Shown one piece after another: positions 1-8,939 of a stretch of 64,000 nt of DNA. The notes beneath the pieces are model-generated. The model was not told the DNA's origin. It saw nothing but the letters and a program-made list of their open reading frames with translations, and did no database searches. Numbering within the stretch: position 1 is the first letter of the stretch; the number at the start of each line of letters is the position of its first letter. The DNA is taken from assembly GCA_965215615.1 (NCBI GenBank), contig OZ244068.1, positions 2,942,716 through 3,006,715 of the forward strand, read 5' to 3'. This DNA is from CBDATA01 sp965215615 (GTDB lineage Bacteria; Acidobacteriota; Vicinamibacteria; Marinacidobacterales; Marinacidobacteraceae). Position numbers and translations under genes: made by a program.

Positions 1-189
1 ACAGCCGGTCCCGGCGGGGGCGACGCGACGCTCCCGGATGCCGGTCCGCTCCACGATCCACTCGTCGGAGGTATCCACCATCCGCTCGAAATCGGCGTTG
101 GTGAGCCGGCCCTCCGGCAGGTAGTGCCCGACCGAGGTGATGGTCACCGGGCGAACCGGCGCACCGGCGGGAGGGGGGATGTGAATCAA
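1..189 (-). CDS. Beta-ketoacyl-ACP synthase III-like protein, N-terminal part (runs off the window)
   Basis: Only the N-terminal ~60 residues are inside the window. They read TSVGHYLPEGRLTNADFER followed by TSDEWIVERTGI, the conserved opening of FabH-type condensing enzymes, which join an acyl-CoA to malonyl-ACP to start fatty-acid synthesis. The catalytic Cys-His-Asn region lies outside. No ATG is available. TTG at 189 or GTG at 147 are the possible starts, and neither has a convincing ribosome binding site, so the start is uncertain. The gene is divergent from the lipid-metabolism genes that follow. The sequence fits FabH better than OleA-type head-to-head condensing enzymes, but a fragment cannot settle this. 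Confidence 0.75.
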   Translation of the reverse strand, partial: MIHIPPPAGAPVRPVTITSVGHYLPEGRLTNADFERMVDTSDEWIVERTGIRERRVAPAGTGC

Positions 190-286
190 GGGCCAGTCCT
201 GTTTCGGCGGGGGCCGGCGACCGGCCGCGAGGTCGGGGATGGTACGCCATGCGGCGTTTTCCCTCGGGCGCGGCGATAATTCACGG

Positions 287-1000
287 ATGGCCTCCGGTGC
301 CCCCCAAGCTCCTGCCCGGGAAGCGGCCGCTTTTTACGACCTCGACGGCACCCTGATCCGCACCAATCTGGTGCACGTGCTCGGCTTCTATGCGAAGAAC
401 GATCAGGGCCTCCTCCGAAGCCTCCGCTCGACCGCCGCGACCCTCGCCGCGCTCCCGCTGTTCATGGTCACCGATCTCTACAGCCGCAAGGTCTTCAACG
501 ACCTGTTCTTCAAGTGGTACCGGGGCCAGTCCTACGACCGGCTTCGCTACCTCTCCGAAGGGCTCTTCGAGAACGTGATCCGCCCGGCCATCTTCCCCGG
601 TACCCGGGCGCTGATCGAGCAGTCTCGTCGTCGCGGCCTCCGCCAGGTGGTCGTCACCGGGGCCCTCGAGGTTTCGATCCTTCCGTTGCTGCGTGAACTC
701 GGGATCACCGAATACGCCGCCAACCGGCTGGAAATCGAGAGCGGCCGTGCCACCGGACGCCTCTCGCCTCCGGTGATGGCGAGCGCCAGCAAGGCGCTGT
801 GGATCCGCGAATACGCCGAGCGCGAAGGCCTCTCCCTGAACGACAGTTACGCCTACGCGGACAGCATGTCCGATCTCCCGATGCTCAGCGTGGTCGGTCA
901 CCCGACCGCCGCCAATCCGGACTCCCGACTGCGGGTCACCGCCCGCCGCCACGACTGGCCGGTGATTGATCTCGACCGGGTGGACCGACACTCCGCCTGA
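287..1000 (+). CDS. HAD-superfamily (subfamily IB) phosphatase
   Basis: A 237-residue HAD hydrolase related to SerB-type phosphatases. The nucleophile motif DLDGTL is at residues 18-23, the motif II Thr in VVTGA is near residue 124, and the metal-binding motif YADSMSDLP has Asp192 and Asp196. The start at 287 is preferred because an upstream in-frame GTG (239) adds a low-complexity tail that overlaps the divergent ketosynthase. HAD-IB proteins are often found beside acyltransferases in lipid pathways, where they can remove phosphate from lipid precursors. Here the gene lies upstream of a racemase-like gene and the acyl reductase fusion. The substrate cannot be read from sequence. Confidence 0.8.
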   Translation: MASGAPQAPAREAAAFYDLDGTLIRTNLVHVLGFYAKNDQGLLRSLRSTAATLAALPLFMVTDLYSRKVFNDLFFKWYRGQSYDRLRYLSEGLFENVIRPAIFPGTRALIEQSRRRGLRQVVVTGALEVSILPLLRELGITEYAANRLEIESGRATGRLSPPVMASASKALWIREYAEREGLSLNDSYAYADSMSDLPMLSVVGHPTAANPDSRLRVTARRHDWPVIDLDRVDRHSA

Positions 1001-1028
1001 TTCCCGCTCCGCCTCCAAGGACCCGCCG

Positions 1029-2627
1029 ATGAGCCCCCCTCTCCGTTACAAGACCGACCCCGACATCGTCTTCATCGAGCGGAATTCGGCTGCCCGGGTC
1101 CTCCACTACGGAGAGGACTTTCTCGAGGAGAAGCTCCCGGTCGGAACCCGGGTCATCTACCCGCCACCTCCGATCCAGGGGCTGCCCAACCCGCGCCGCG
1201 CGATCCGCCACGCCATCAACCACCCGCTCGGCTGCGACCCGCTCCACGCCCAGCTCCGGCCGGGAATGCGGGTCACCATCGCGCTCGACGACATCAGCCT
1301 CCCGCTTCCGCCGATGGCCACTCCGGATGTCCGGCAGATCGCGCTCGAAGTGGTCCTCGAAATGCTCGGCGATCACGGCGTGGACGACGTGCATCTCATC
1401 ATCGCCAACAGCCTCCACCGGAAGATGACCGAGCCGGAAATGCGGCGGATGGTGGGCCCCGCGATCCACAAGGAATTTTTCCCGTCGCGCTACTACAACC
1501 ACGATGCCGAAGATCCGGACGGAGTCGTGGAACTCGGCCGCACCCGCCACCGGGAGCCGGTCCGGGTGAACCGGCGGGCGGTGGAGAGCGACCTCGTCAT
1601 CTACCTGAACATCAATCTGGTCCCGATGGACGGCGGCCACAAGTCGGTGACCGTCGGCCTTTGCGACTACCAGAGCCTGCGCCCGCACCACGAGCCCCAG
1701 ACCATCCGCGATTCACACGGATACATGGACCCTCCCCGCTCGGCGCTCAGCCACAAGGTGGACCGGATGGGAAAGATCGTGGACCGGCACATGAACGTCT
1801 TCCACATCGAGACCGTCCTGAACAACCGGATGTACGCCGACTCCCTCTCCTTCCTCGGCAAGAACGAGGACGACTTCACCGATTTCGACCGGATGAAGCT
1901 CGCGGCCACCCGCTACACGCTCTCCCGCCTGCCCCGCGGGGCCAAGCGGGCCTTCTTCCACCGCATTCCGGGAGCCTTCGAGCTCATCGGCTGCTACGCC
2001 GGCCGGACCGAGCCGGTCCACGACGAGACCCTGAAGCGCTCCTTCGACCAGTATTCGGTTCCGGTCAAGGGGCAGTGCGACATCCTGCTCTGCGGCGTGC
2101 CCTACATCTCGCCCTACAACGTGAATTCGATCCTGAACCCGCTTCTGGTCCAGGTCATGGGTCCGGGGTACCTGTTCAATCTCTTCCGCAACAAGCCGGT
2201 GGTCCGCAAGGGGGGGACACTCATCCTCGCCCACCCCTGCCACGATGAATTCGACCCCGAGTTCCACCCGAGCTACATCGAGTTCTTCCACCGCCTGCTC
2301 CCGGAGACCCGCGATGCCTTCGTCCTTCGCGAGAAGTACGAAGAGGAGTTCGCGACCAACCCGTCGTATGTCCAGATGTACCGTGACGGCCACGCCTACC
2401 ACGGTGCCCACCCGTTCTTCATGTGGTACTGGGGCGAAAACGGCCGCCAGCATCTCGGACGGATCATCGTCGCCGGGCCGAAGAACCGGCACGTTCCGGA
2501 AATCCTCGGATGGGAATCGGCGACGAACGTGACCGAAGCCATCGCCATGGCCCGAAGCGACCTCGGCCCCGGGGCCGAGATCACCATGATGCACGTCCCG
2601 CCGATCATGGTGCCCGAGGTCTCCTGA
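1029..2627 (+). CDS. LarA-like (DUF2088) nickel-pincer racemase homologue
   Basis: A 532-residue protein with features of the lactate racemase LarA family. LDDISLPLPP corresponds to the family's DD-x-T/S-x-P motif. NSLHRKMTEPE carries a candidate catalytic His (about residue 130). MDGGHKSVTVGL carries a Lys near residue 205, at the position where LarA binds its nickel-pincer nucleotide. LarA proteins are usually about 420-430 residues, so this one is longer. The ATG at 1029 follows an AAGGA at good spacing. No larB, larC or larE cofactor genes lie in the window. The position 5 nt before the acyl reductase fusion suggests an epimerase for a 2-hydroxy-acid or sugar-acid substrate tied to lipids; this is inference. 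Confidence 0.72.
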   Translation: MSPPLRYKTDPDIVFIERNSAARVLHYGEDFLEEKLPVGTRVIYPPPPIQGLPNPRRAIRHAINHPLGCDPLHAQLRPGMRVTIALDDISLPLPPMATPDVRQIALEVVLEMLGDHGVDDVHLIIANSLHRKMTEPEMRRMVGPAIHKEFFPSRYYNHDAEDPDGVVELGRTRHREPVRVNRRAVESDLVIYLNINLVPMDGGHKSVTVGLCDYQSLRPHHEPQTIRDSHGYMDPPRSALSHKVDRMGKIVDRHMNVFHIETVLNNRMYADSLSFLGKNEDDFTDFDRMKLAATRYTLSRLPRGAKRAFFHRIPGAFELIGCYAGRTEPVHDETLKRSFDQYSVPVKGQCDILLCGVPYISPYNVNSILNPLLVQVMGPGYLFNLFRNKPVVRKGGTLILAHPCHDEFDPEFHPSYIEFFHRLLPETRDAFVLREKYEEEFATNPSYVQMYRDGHAYHGAHPFFMWYWGENGRQHLGRIIVAGPKNRHVPEILGWESATNVTEAIAMARSDLGPGAEITMMHVPPIMVPEVS

Positions 2628-2632
2628 CCGGC

Positions 2633-5600
2633 TTGACCTCCCCGCCCCCCCGCGTCCACCCCGGCGAGGCGTTCGCCGGCAAGGGCATCTTCCTGCTCGG
2701 TGGCACCGGGTTCCTCGGCAAGGTCTGCCTCGGGATGCTGCTCACCCACTTCCCGGAAATCCGCAGGATCTACATGATGGTCCGGGCGCCGGGCGAGGCG
2801 GAGAGCCAGGAGCGTTTCCGGGACATGGTCACCGGCTCGCCGGCGTTTTCTCCGCTTCGCGAGGCACGGGGGGAGGCATTCGAGTCGTTCCTCGCCGAAA
2901 AGGTGGTGGTGCTGGATGGGGACATCACCCGCGAGAACCTCGGGTATCCGGAAGAAAGGGCGGCCGCGGTGGCGGCGGACATCGACCTCATCCTGAACTG
3001 CTCGGGCCGGGTGAACTTCAACCCGCCGCTCGAGGCGGCGCTCGCCACCAACGTCCACGGAACCCGCAACGTGATCGCCTTCGCACGGCGGATGGCGCGC
3101 CCGGCGCTGATCCACACGAGCACCTGCTTCGTCGCCGGCAACCGCGCCGGGGAGATCCGGGAGGACGAGCCGGTGATCGGCTACTTCCCCCGCCGCGACC
3201 GCGAGGATCAGGAATTCCGGGTGGACCTGGAAATCGAAGACTGTGAAAGGCTTGCGGCCCGGGTCCGCGACGAGGCGGAGGACAAGTCCCGGCTCGATGC
3301 CTTCGAGGAATCGGCCCGCCGCCGGTTCCGGGAAGAGGGGCGTGACCCGAACGACTCCCGCGCGCTCGCACTCGCGCTCGCCACCGAACGCAAGGAATGG
3401 ATCCGTCGCCGGCTGCGCGATCTCGGAATCGAAAAGGCCCAGGGCTGGGGCTGGCCCAACATCTACACCTACACGAAGAGCCTCGGGGACCAACTGGTGG
3501 CGGGTGCCGACGGCATCGCGCGCGCCATCGTGCGGCCGGCGGTGGTCGAGAGCGCGCTCGATTTCCCCCACCCCGGCTGGAACGAGGGGTTCACCACCAG
3601 TGCCCCGCTCGTGCGGATGACGCTCCGTGGCCAGAACCTGTTCCCGGTGGACGAGGACGTGGTTCTCGACGTGGTCCCGGTGGACATGGTGGCCTCGGCA
3701 ACCCTCGCGGTGGGTGCCGAAGCGCTGGTCGGCGAGCCGCGCATGGTCTATCAGGTGGCGAGCGGCGACCGGAACCCGACGCGGGTCGGCCGGCTCGTGG
3801 ATTTGGTGGGCCTCTACAAGCGTCAGCACTTCGAGAAACGCGAGACCGGGTTCAAGGCCTGGAACGAGATGCTCGCCCGCATGGAGGCCAGCGCGATCCC
3901 GGCGGAAACCTTCGAGAAGCACGCTCTTGGCTGGGTTCGCGGGGCCACCACCGAGCTTCTCGGCTTTCTCGAAGAGATGGGCCACCGGCCGCTCGGCCCG
4001 CTCGACGGGCTGGTTCGCGACCTCCGCAGCCGGGCCTCCGACCTCGACCGCTTCGTGGGGGAGAGCGAGAAGCACTACCGCACCTTCAAGCCGTTCATCG
4101 CCGGCGAGAAGTACATCTTCCGCGCCGACAACACCCACGACCTGTTCTCCCGCCTCGAGGGGCACGAAGGAAAGCTCCACTTCGCCCCGGAGGAAATCGA
4201 CTGGTACGACTACTGGCTCCATGTCCATCTGCCCGGCCTCGAGCGCTGGGTGTTCCCGGCTCTCGAAGAACAGGAGCGGGCGCGTCCGCGGCGGGTGTAT
4301 GCCTACCGGTCCCTCATCGAGCTCTTCGACGCCTGCACCCGGAACCACGCCGGCCGGGTGGCGATGCGCATCACCCGGGGCGGCCGCGAGGAGCGCTACA
4401 CCTACGCCGACCTCCGCGAATGCGTTCTCCGCGGCGCAGCTTTCCTGGTGGAGCAGGGGTTCGGCCCCGGAGACCACATCGCCCTCATCGGGGACAACTC
4501 GCCCGAATGGGGCATGGCGTATTTCGCGATCCAGCGGATCGGCGCGGTGGCGATCCCCCTCGAGCGCGATCTTGGAACCCGCGAGCTTCCGAAGCTGCTC
4601 AAGGCGGGCGATGCGAAGGGTCTCCTCGTGGGCGACGGCCTCGCGGAGAGCCGCCCGCGCCTCGTCGAAGGCTCGAAAATTCCGGCGCACCGGCTCTCGG
4701 AGATATTCGTGATCGGCGACGAAGCCGAAGAAGCCGAGCGGATCGCCGGCCTCCCCACACCGGCGAAGGGGACCGCCCTCGCTTCGATCCTCTTCACTTC
4801 GGGCACCACCGGCGCCCCGAAGGGGGTGATGCTCACCCACCGGAACTTCGCGAGCCTGGTGGCCAAGCTGTGCTCGGTCTATGACATCGGCGAGGAGGAC
4901 GGCGCGCTGAGTGTGCTGCCGCTCCACCACGCGTTCGAGTTCACCGTCGGCTTCCTCCTGCCCCTCTCGCGCGGAGCGCAGATCGCCTATCTCGAGGAGC
5001 TCACTCCCGACTCCCTGGGCGACGAGCTCAAGAAGGGCCACACCACCTGCATGGTCGGGGTGCCCGCGCTCTGGGATCTGCTTCGGCGGCGAATCCTCGC
5101 GCCCTTCGCGGATCGCTCCCCGCGGGCCGAGGATCTGATGGTGGCGCTGGTGGACGCGCTCTACCTGCTGCGGGACGACACCGGCGTGAATCTGGGCCCG
5201 GCGCTCTTCCTGCCGGTCCACACCGCACTGGGAGGTCGTCTCCGCTATCTCATCAGCGGTGCCTCCGCCATCTCCGAATCCACCTGGAAGACCTTCCGGG
5301 GCCTCGGCTTCCAGATGGCGCAGGGCTACGGACTCACCGAGGCCGCGCCGGTGCTCACCGTGACCTCTCCCACCGGCCGCCCGCCGCTCGGAAGCGTGGG
5401 CAAGCCGCTCCCCGGGGTCTCGCTCCGCATCCACGAGCCGGATGCTTCCGGGGTCGGTGAAGTGATGGCCCGCGGTCCGAATGTCATGGCCGGCTACTAC
5501 CGGAACGAGAAAGCCACCGCCGAGGTGCTGACTCCGGAAGGCTGGCTCATGACCGGAGACCTCGGCCGGCTCGACGGGGACGGGAACCTGTTCCTGGTCG

Positions 5601-6967
5601 GCCGCCGCAAGGAAGTGATCGTGGACAGCGGGGGGAAGAACATCTACCCGGACGAGATCGAGGAGATCTACGCCACGCCGCTCGCCCGCGAGCTGGTGGT
5701 GGTCGGGCTGCCGGACGGTGCGGCGGAGCAGGTCGCGGCGGTGGTCGTGGCGCGGGAGAGCGGGCCGGAAGCGCGGGCCGCGATCGAAGCGCACTTCCGC
5801 GAGGTCGGCAACACGCTTTCGATCACGAAGCGGGTCAAGACTGTGGAATTCCGCGAAGAGGCGCTCCCCCGCACCGCCACCCGCAAGGCGCGGCGCGCCG
5901 AAATCGTCCGCTGGCTGATTGCCCGGCGGCGCGAAGCAGCGGGCGAGGAGCAACCGGAAGCAGCGGCGGGCGACCGGCTGATCCGGCTGGTGGCGCGGGT
6001 CGCCGAGCGTCCGGCTTCCGCGGTTCGTCTCGATTCCTCCTTTGCGGAGCTCGGTTTCGACAGCCTGATGTACAACGAGCTTGCGGGCGCACTCGAAGCC
6101 GAGTTCGGTCATTCGGTCGCCCCGGAAGCACTCGCCGGCATGGCCACCCTTGCCGAGCTGCCGCCGGGGCTCCGGGGGGCCGGTGCCGCGCCTTCGGGCC
6201 GTCGTCGCCGGGAGGCACCGGTAGATGAAATCGAAGTCCCGGAGGCGATCCGGCAACTGGGGCGGGCTGGCCTCGGCGAAGCGCAGCGCTGGCTCTACGA
6301 GCAGGCACTCGAAACGACCGTCACCGGCCGCGCCCACATCCCGCCCCACACCCACTTCATCGTGGTGGCAAACCACGGCTCGCACCTCGACACCGGGCTC
6401 GTCCGTCACGCGCTCGGAGAAGCCGCTTCCAACCTGGTGACGCTCGCGGCAGCCGATTATTTCTTCGACAACCGGATCAAGCGGGCCTTTTTCAGCAGCT
6501 TCACGAGTCTCGTGCCGATGGAGCGCCGGGGGTCGATCCGGGATTCGCTGGAAGCCGCGACGGCTTATCTGGAGACCGGGCACAACGTCCTCATCTTTCC
6601 CGAGGGGACCCGCTCACGAAGCGGCGAAATGGCCCCGTTCCGACGCGGTTTCGCCCACCTGGCGTTCCGTTGCGGGGTCGGGGTGCTGCCGGTGCGCCTC
6701 GATGCCTGGCGGGCGTTTCCACCGGGCGCGGTCACTCTTCAAGCCCGCAAGATCTCCGCCCGGATCGGCCCCTTCCTGTCCCCGGAACGGCTCGCCGAAG
6801 TCGCCGGGAAAAGCCGCGGATCCTCCGCCGAGCGCCGGGTGGCGCTGCTTGCCCAGACAGTCGTGGAACGCCTCGGCCGCAACGAGCCGATCCGACTGGA
6901 CGAAGCGGTTGCGCACATCCGTGAAGCCACGCCGCAGGGGAACGGCAACCGCCCGCCGCCGGAATGA
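2633..6967 (+). CDS. Multidomain fatty acyl reductase / acyl ligase / acyl carrier / PlsC acyltransferase fusion
   Basis: A 1444-residue polypeptide with four recognisable domains. Residues ~15-450 form a fatty-acyl-CoA reductase (male-sterility type) with GGTGFLGKV at 23 and YTYTK near 278. Residues ~560-1060 form an adenylating acyl-CoA/ACP ligase with TSGTTGAPKG at 722-731 and YGLTEAAP downstream. Residues ~1110-1180 are an acyl-carrier domain with the phosphopantetheine Ser in GFDSL (Ser1144). Residues ~1210-1410 are a PlsC acyltransferase with NHGSHLD at 1247 and FPEGTR at 1322. One protein could thus activate, tether, reduce and transfer an acyl or alkyl chain. The start is a TTG 5 nt after the preceding stop, because earlier in-frame codons lie inside that gene. 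From memory the logic resembles ElbD, a bacterial ether-lipid enzyme. The exact product is unknown. Confidence 0.88.
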   Translation: MTSPPPRVHPGEAFAGKGIFLLGGTGFLGKVCLGMLLTHFPEIRRIYMMVRAPGEAESQERFRDMVTGSPAFSPLREARGEAFESFLAEKVVVLDGDITRENLGYPEERAAAVAADIDLILNCSGRVNFNPPLEAALATNVHGTRNVIAFARRMARPALIHTSTCFVAGNRAGEIREDEPVIGYFPRRDREDQEFRVDLEIEDCERLAARVRDEAEDKSRLDAFEESARRRFREEGRDPNDSRALALALATERKEWIRRRLRDLGIEKAQGWGWPNIYTYTKSLGDQLVAGADGIARAIVRPAVVESALDFPHPGWNEGFTTSAPLVRMTLRGQNLFPVDEDVVLDVVPVDMVASATLAVGAEALVGEPRMVYQVASGDRNPTRVGRLVDLVGLYKRQHFEKRETGFKAWNEMLARMEASAIPAETFEKHALGWVRGATTELLGFLEEMGHRPLGPLDGLVRDLRSRASDLDRFVGESEKHYRTFKPFIAGEKYIFRADNTHDLFSRLEGHEGKLHFAPEEIDWYDYWLHVHLPGLERWVFPALEEQERARPRRVYAYRSLIELFDACTRNHAGRVAMRITRGGREERYTYADLRECVLRGAAFLVEQGFGPGDHIALIGDNSPEWGMAYFAIQRIGAVAIPLERDLGTRELPKLLKAGDAKGLLVGDGLAESRPRLVEGSKIPAHRLSEIFVIGDEAEEAERIAGLPTPAKGTALASILFTSGTTGAPKGVMLTHRNFASLVAKLCSVYDIGEEDGALSVLPLHHAFEFTVGFLLPLSRGAQIAYLEELTPDSLGDELKKGHTTCMVGVPALWDLLRRRILAPFADRSPRAEDLMVALVDALYLLRDDTGVNLGPALFLPVHTALGGRLRYLISGASAISESTWKTFRGLGFQMAQGYGLTEAAPVLTVTSPTGRPPLGSVGKPLPGVSLRIHEPDASGVGEVMARGPNVMAGYYRNEKATAEVLTPEGWLMTGDLGRLDGDGNLFLVGRRKEVIVDSGGKNIYPDEIEEIYATPLARELVVVGLPDGAAEQVAAVVVARESGPEARAAIEAHFREVGNTLSITKRVKTVEFREEALPRTATRKARRAEIVRWLIARRREAAGEEQPEAAAGDRLIRLVARVAERPASAVRLDSSFAELGFDSLMYNELAGALEAEFGHSVAPEALAGMATLAELPPGLRGAGAAPSGRRRREAPVDEIEVPEAIRQLGRAGLGEAQRWLYEQALETTVTGRAHIPPHTHFIVVANHGSHLDTGLVRHALGEAASNLVTLAAADYFFDNRIKRAFFSSFTSLVPMERRGSIRDSLEAATAYLETGHNVLIFPEGTRSRSGEMAPFRRGFAHLAFRCGVGVLPVRLDAWRAFPPGAVTLQARKISARIGPFLSPERLAEVAGKSRGSSAERRVALLAQTVVERLGRNEPIRLDEAVAHIREATPQGNGNRPPPE

Positions 6968-7950
6968 CGGGTCCCCGCCCTCCGGTTCTGGTGACCGGTG
7001 CGACCGGCTTCCTCGGCCGGCATCTGCTGTCCGGGCTGGATCCCTCGACGGGTCCGGTTCGCCTTCTCGCCCGGAATCCGGCCCCCGATCTCGAAGCGCG
7101 CGGCTTCGAGGTCAGGACCGGCGATGTCACTTCGCCGGATTCCCTCCGGGAGGCGATGGAGGGAATCTCGGGCGTGTTCCACCTGGCGGGGCGGGTGTCC
7201 CGCGATCCGGAGGCCGCGCCCGAGCTCGACCGGGTCCACGTGGAGGGCGCGAGACGGCTCGCCGAAGCGGCGGAAGCGGCTTCCGTCCGGCGGATCGTGC
7301 TGGTTTCCACGAGCGGCACCATCGCGGTGAGCCGCGACCCGGCACCGGATCAGGACGAAACCACTCCCACCCCCGTCGGGCTCATCGGCGGTTGGCCCTA
7401 CTACCGCAGCAAATGGCTTCAGGAGCGGACCCTGCTCGGGGCCGGCGGTGCCTTCGAGCTGGTCATCGTCCACCCGTCGCTCCTGCTCGGCCCCGAGGAC
7501 GACCGGCTCTCTTCGACTGGTGACATCCTGCGCTTCCTGTCCGGTCGGGTGAGCGTCTGTCCGCCGGGCGGACTGAACTTCGTGGATGTTCGCGATGCCG
7601 CCCGGACCATCATCGCCGCGATGGACCGGGGACGCGCCGGGGAGCGCTATCTGGTCGGCGGCCCCAACTGGTCGTTCGAGGAATTCTTCGCCTGCCTCGG
7701 TGAGCTCACGGATCGCGCCCCTCCCCGGCTGCGCCTTCCCCGCGGGATGTACACCGCGGGAGCGCTCTTGACCGAGGAAGTGGCGCGCCAGCTTGGCCGC
7801 GAGCCGGCGGTGGACCGGATCAGCCGCGAGATGGCCGCCTGCTACTGGTGGTTTCGCTCGGTCAAGGCAGAACGGGAGCTCGGCCACGAAGCCCGCGAAG
7901 GGCGGCTCACCCTGAGCGATACGGTCCGCTGGCTGGACCAGCGGGTGTAG
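6964..7950 (+). CDS. NAD(P)-dependent epimerase/reductase (extended SDR, OleD/DFR-like)
   Basis: A 328-residue extended short-chain dehydrogenase. GATGFLGRH near residue 12 is the Rossmann glycine motif, and YYRSK (residues 146-150) supplies the Tyr-x3-Lys catalytic pair. Related enzymes include dihydroflavonol reductases, 3-beta-hydroxysteroid dehydrogenases and OleD. The ATG overlaps the stop of the acyl reductase fusion by 4 nt, so the two are probably translationally coupled. A second reductase beside a reductase/ligase/acyltransferase fusion fits a role in reducing a keto or aldehyde lipid intermediate, but this is inference. The 3' end overlaps the convergent lipid kinase gene by 44 nt. 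Confidence 0.82.
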   Translation: MTGPRPPVLVTGATGFLGRHLLSGLDPSTGPVRLLARNPAPDLEARGFEVRTGDVTSPDSLREAMEGISGVFHLAGRVSRDPEAAPELDRVHVEGARRLAEAAEAASVRRIVLVSTSGTIAVSRDPAPDQDETTPTPVGLIGGWPYYRSKWLQERTLLGAGGAFELVIVHPSLLLGPEDDRLSSTGDILRFLSGRVSVCPPGGLNFVDVRDAARTIIAAMDRGRAGERYLVGGPNWSFEEFFACLGELTDRAPPRLRLPRGMYTAGALLTEEVARQLGREPAVDRISREMAACYWWFRSVKAERELGHEAREGRLTLSDTVRWLDQRV

Positions 7951-8848
7951 GCCGGCGCACGCGGATCGCCCCGGCGACCACCCGGACCCGTACGGTCCCG
8001 ACCGTCTCGGCGACTTCTCCATCCAGCTCGAGGAGCGTCTTTCCGTTTCCCGAGTGGGGCCGGATGGAAACACTCCCGATCCGGTAATGCGCGAGCTGCG
8101 GCAAGGAGAAATGCTCGCCGGAGCGGAGCCGGCGCACCGCATCCAGCCAGCCGCGAAGCGAAAGCGGGCCGATCAGCGCGGCATCGAGGAGCCCGTCGCC
8201 GACATCGGCACCCGGCGTGAGGGGAACGCCGCCGCCGAAGCGCCCGGAGTTCAGCAGGCTGAGGTTCACGAGGACACGCGGGCGGGCCCCCGACTCGTCG
8301 AAATCAACGAGGAAGGTCTCGGCGGGATGCGAAAGCGCCCCCCGAACCGCATTCACGGCGTAGGACGCTCGTCCGAATCTCTTCGCGTCGCGGGTGCGGA
8401 GGTTCACCGCCGCCGCGAGCCCCACCGAAAAGCTGTTGAGGAACATGCGCGGGGCCTGGTCCGAAAAGGTGACGAGCCCCAGATCAGTCGGAAGCGCTTC
8501 CTTTCCCAGCAGGCGAATGGCCTCCCGCTCATGCGACGGGATTCCGACCCCGTGGGCGAAATCGTTTCCGGTCCCGAGCGGGAGGATGCCGAGTTCGGCG
8601 GTGTTTTCCCCCGCTTCGACGAGCCCGCGGGCGACTTCGGAGATCGTGCCGTCCCCGCCCGCCGCGATGATGAGCGTGCGGTCCCGCGCCTGCCGGCAGG
8701 CCGTCTCCCGGGCATCTCCCGGGCCCTTCGTCCAGTGAACGTCCACGGGGCCAAGCCGCTCCATGACATATCCGGCGAGCTGGCGAAACCCTTTCTTTCC
8801 GCCGCTACCGGCGGCCGGATTGGCGAGGACGAGAGGTCGGGAATGCAA
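7907..8848 (-). CDS. Diacylglycerol-kinase-family lipid kinase (YegS/BmrU-like)
   Basis: A 313-residue protein of the DAGK catalytic family. It opens with LVLANPAAGSGGKKG and has the nucleotide-binding AAGGDGTISEV near residue 80, followed by LGILPLGTGNDFAHGVGIP, the standard family signature. These enzymes phosphorylate diacylglycerol or related lipids with ATP. Length is normal for the family. It is transcribed towards the SDR gene and divergently from the CDP-alcohol phosphatidyltransferase gene 91 nt away. Its presence agrees with the lipid theme of the region. The precise lipid substrate cannot be told. Confidence 0.88.
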   Translation of the reverse strand: MHSRPLVLANPAAGSGGKKGFRQLAGYVMERLGPVDVHWTKGPGDARETACRQARDRTLIIAAGGDGTISEVARGLVEAGENTAELGILPLGTGNDFAHGVGIPSHEREAIRLLGKEALPTDLGLVTFSDQAPRMFLNSFSVGLAAAVNLRTRDAKRFGRASYAVNAVRGALSHPAETFLVDFDESGARPRVLVNLSLLNSGRFGGGVPLTPGADVGDGLLDAALIGPLSLRGWLDAVRRLRSGEHFSLPQLAHYRIGSVSIRPHSGNGKTLLELDGEVAETVGTVRVRVVAGAIRVRRPTPAGPASGPYRSG

Positions 8849-8939
8849 GGTTTCGGGAGTTCGGCCACGAGTGGCCGCGCGCGTATGCTACGGGGCGGAT
8901 TTTCCTCGCGCCGCCTTCGTCGCACAAAAGCCTCCCCTC

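Noticed and set aside
2396..6583. A 1395-codon open frame antisense to the acyl reductase fusion
   Set aside because: It has no domain motifs, is rich in Arg/Glu/His repeats typical of a complement of G/C-biased codons, and the opposite strand has clear catalytic motifs. Similar antisense frames over mfd (26754-30425) and over other genes were rejected for the same reason.
1..7950. An OleABCD head-to-head olefin cluster
   Set aside because: The 5' partial gene has the FabH TSDEWI/RTGI motifs and not OleA features, no OleB hydrolase is present, and the ligase is fused to a carrier and PlsC. Only the SDR resembles OleD.
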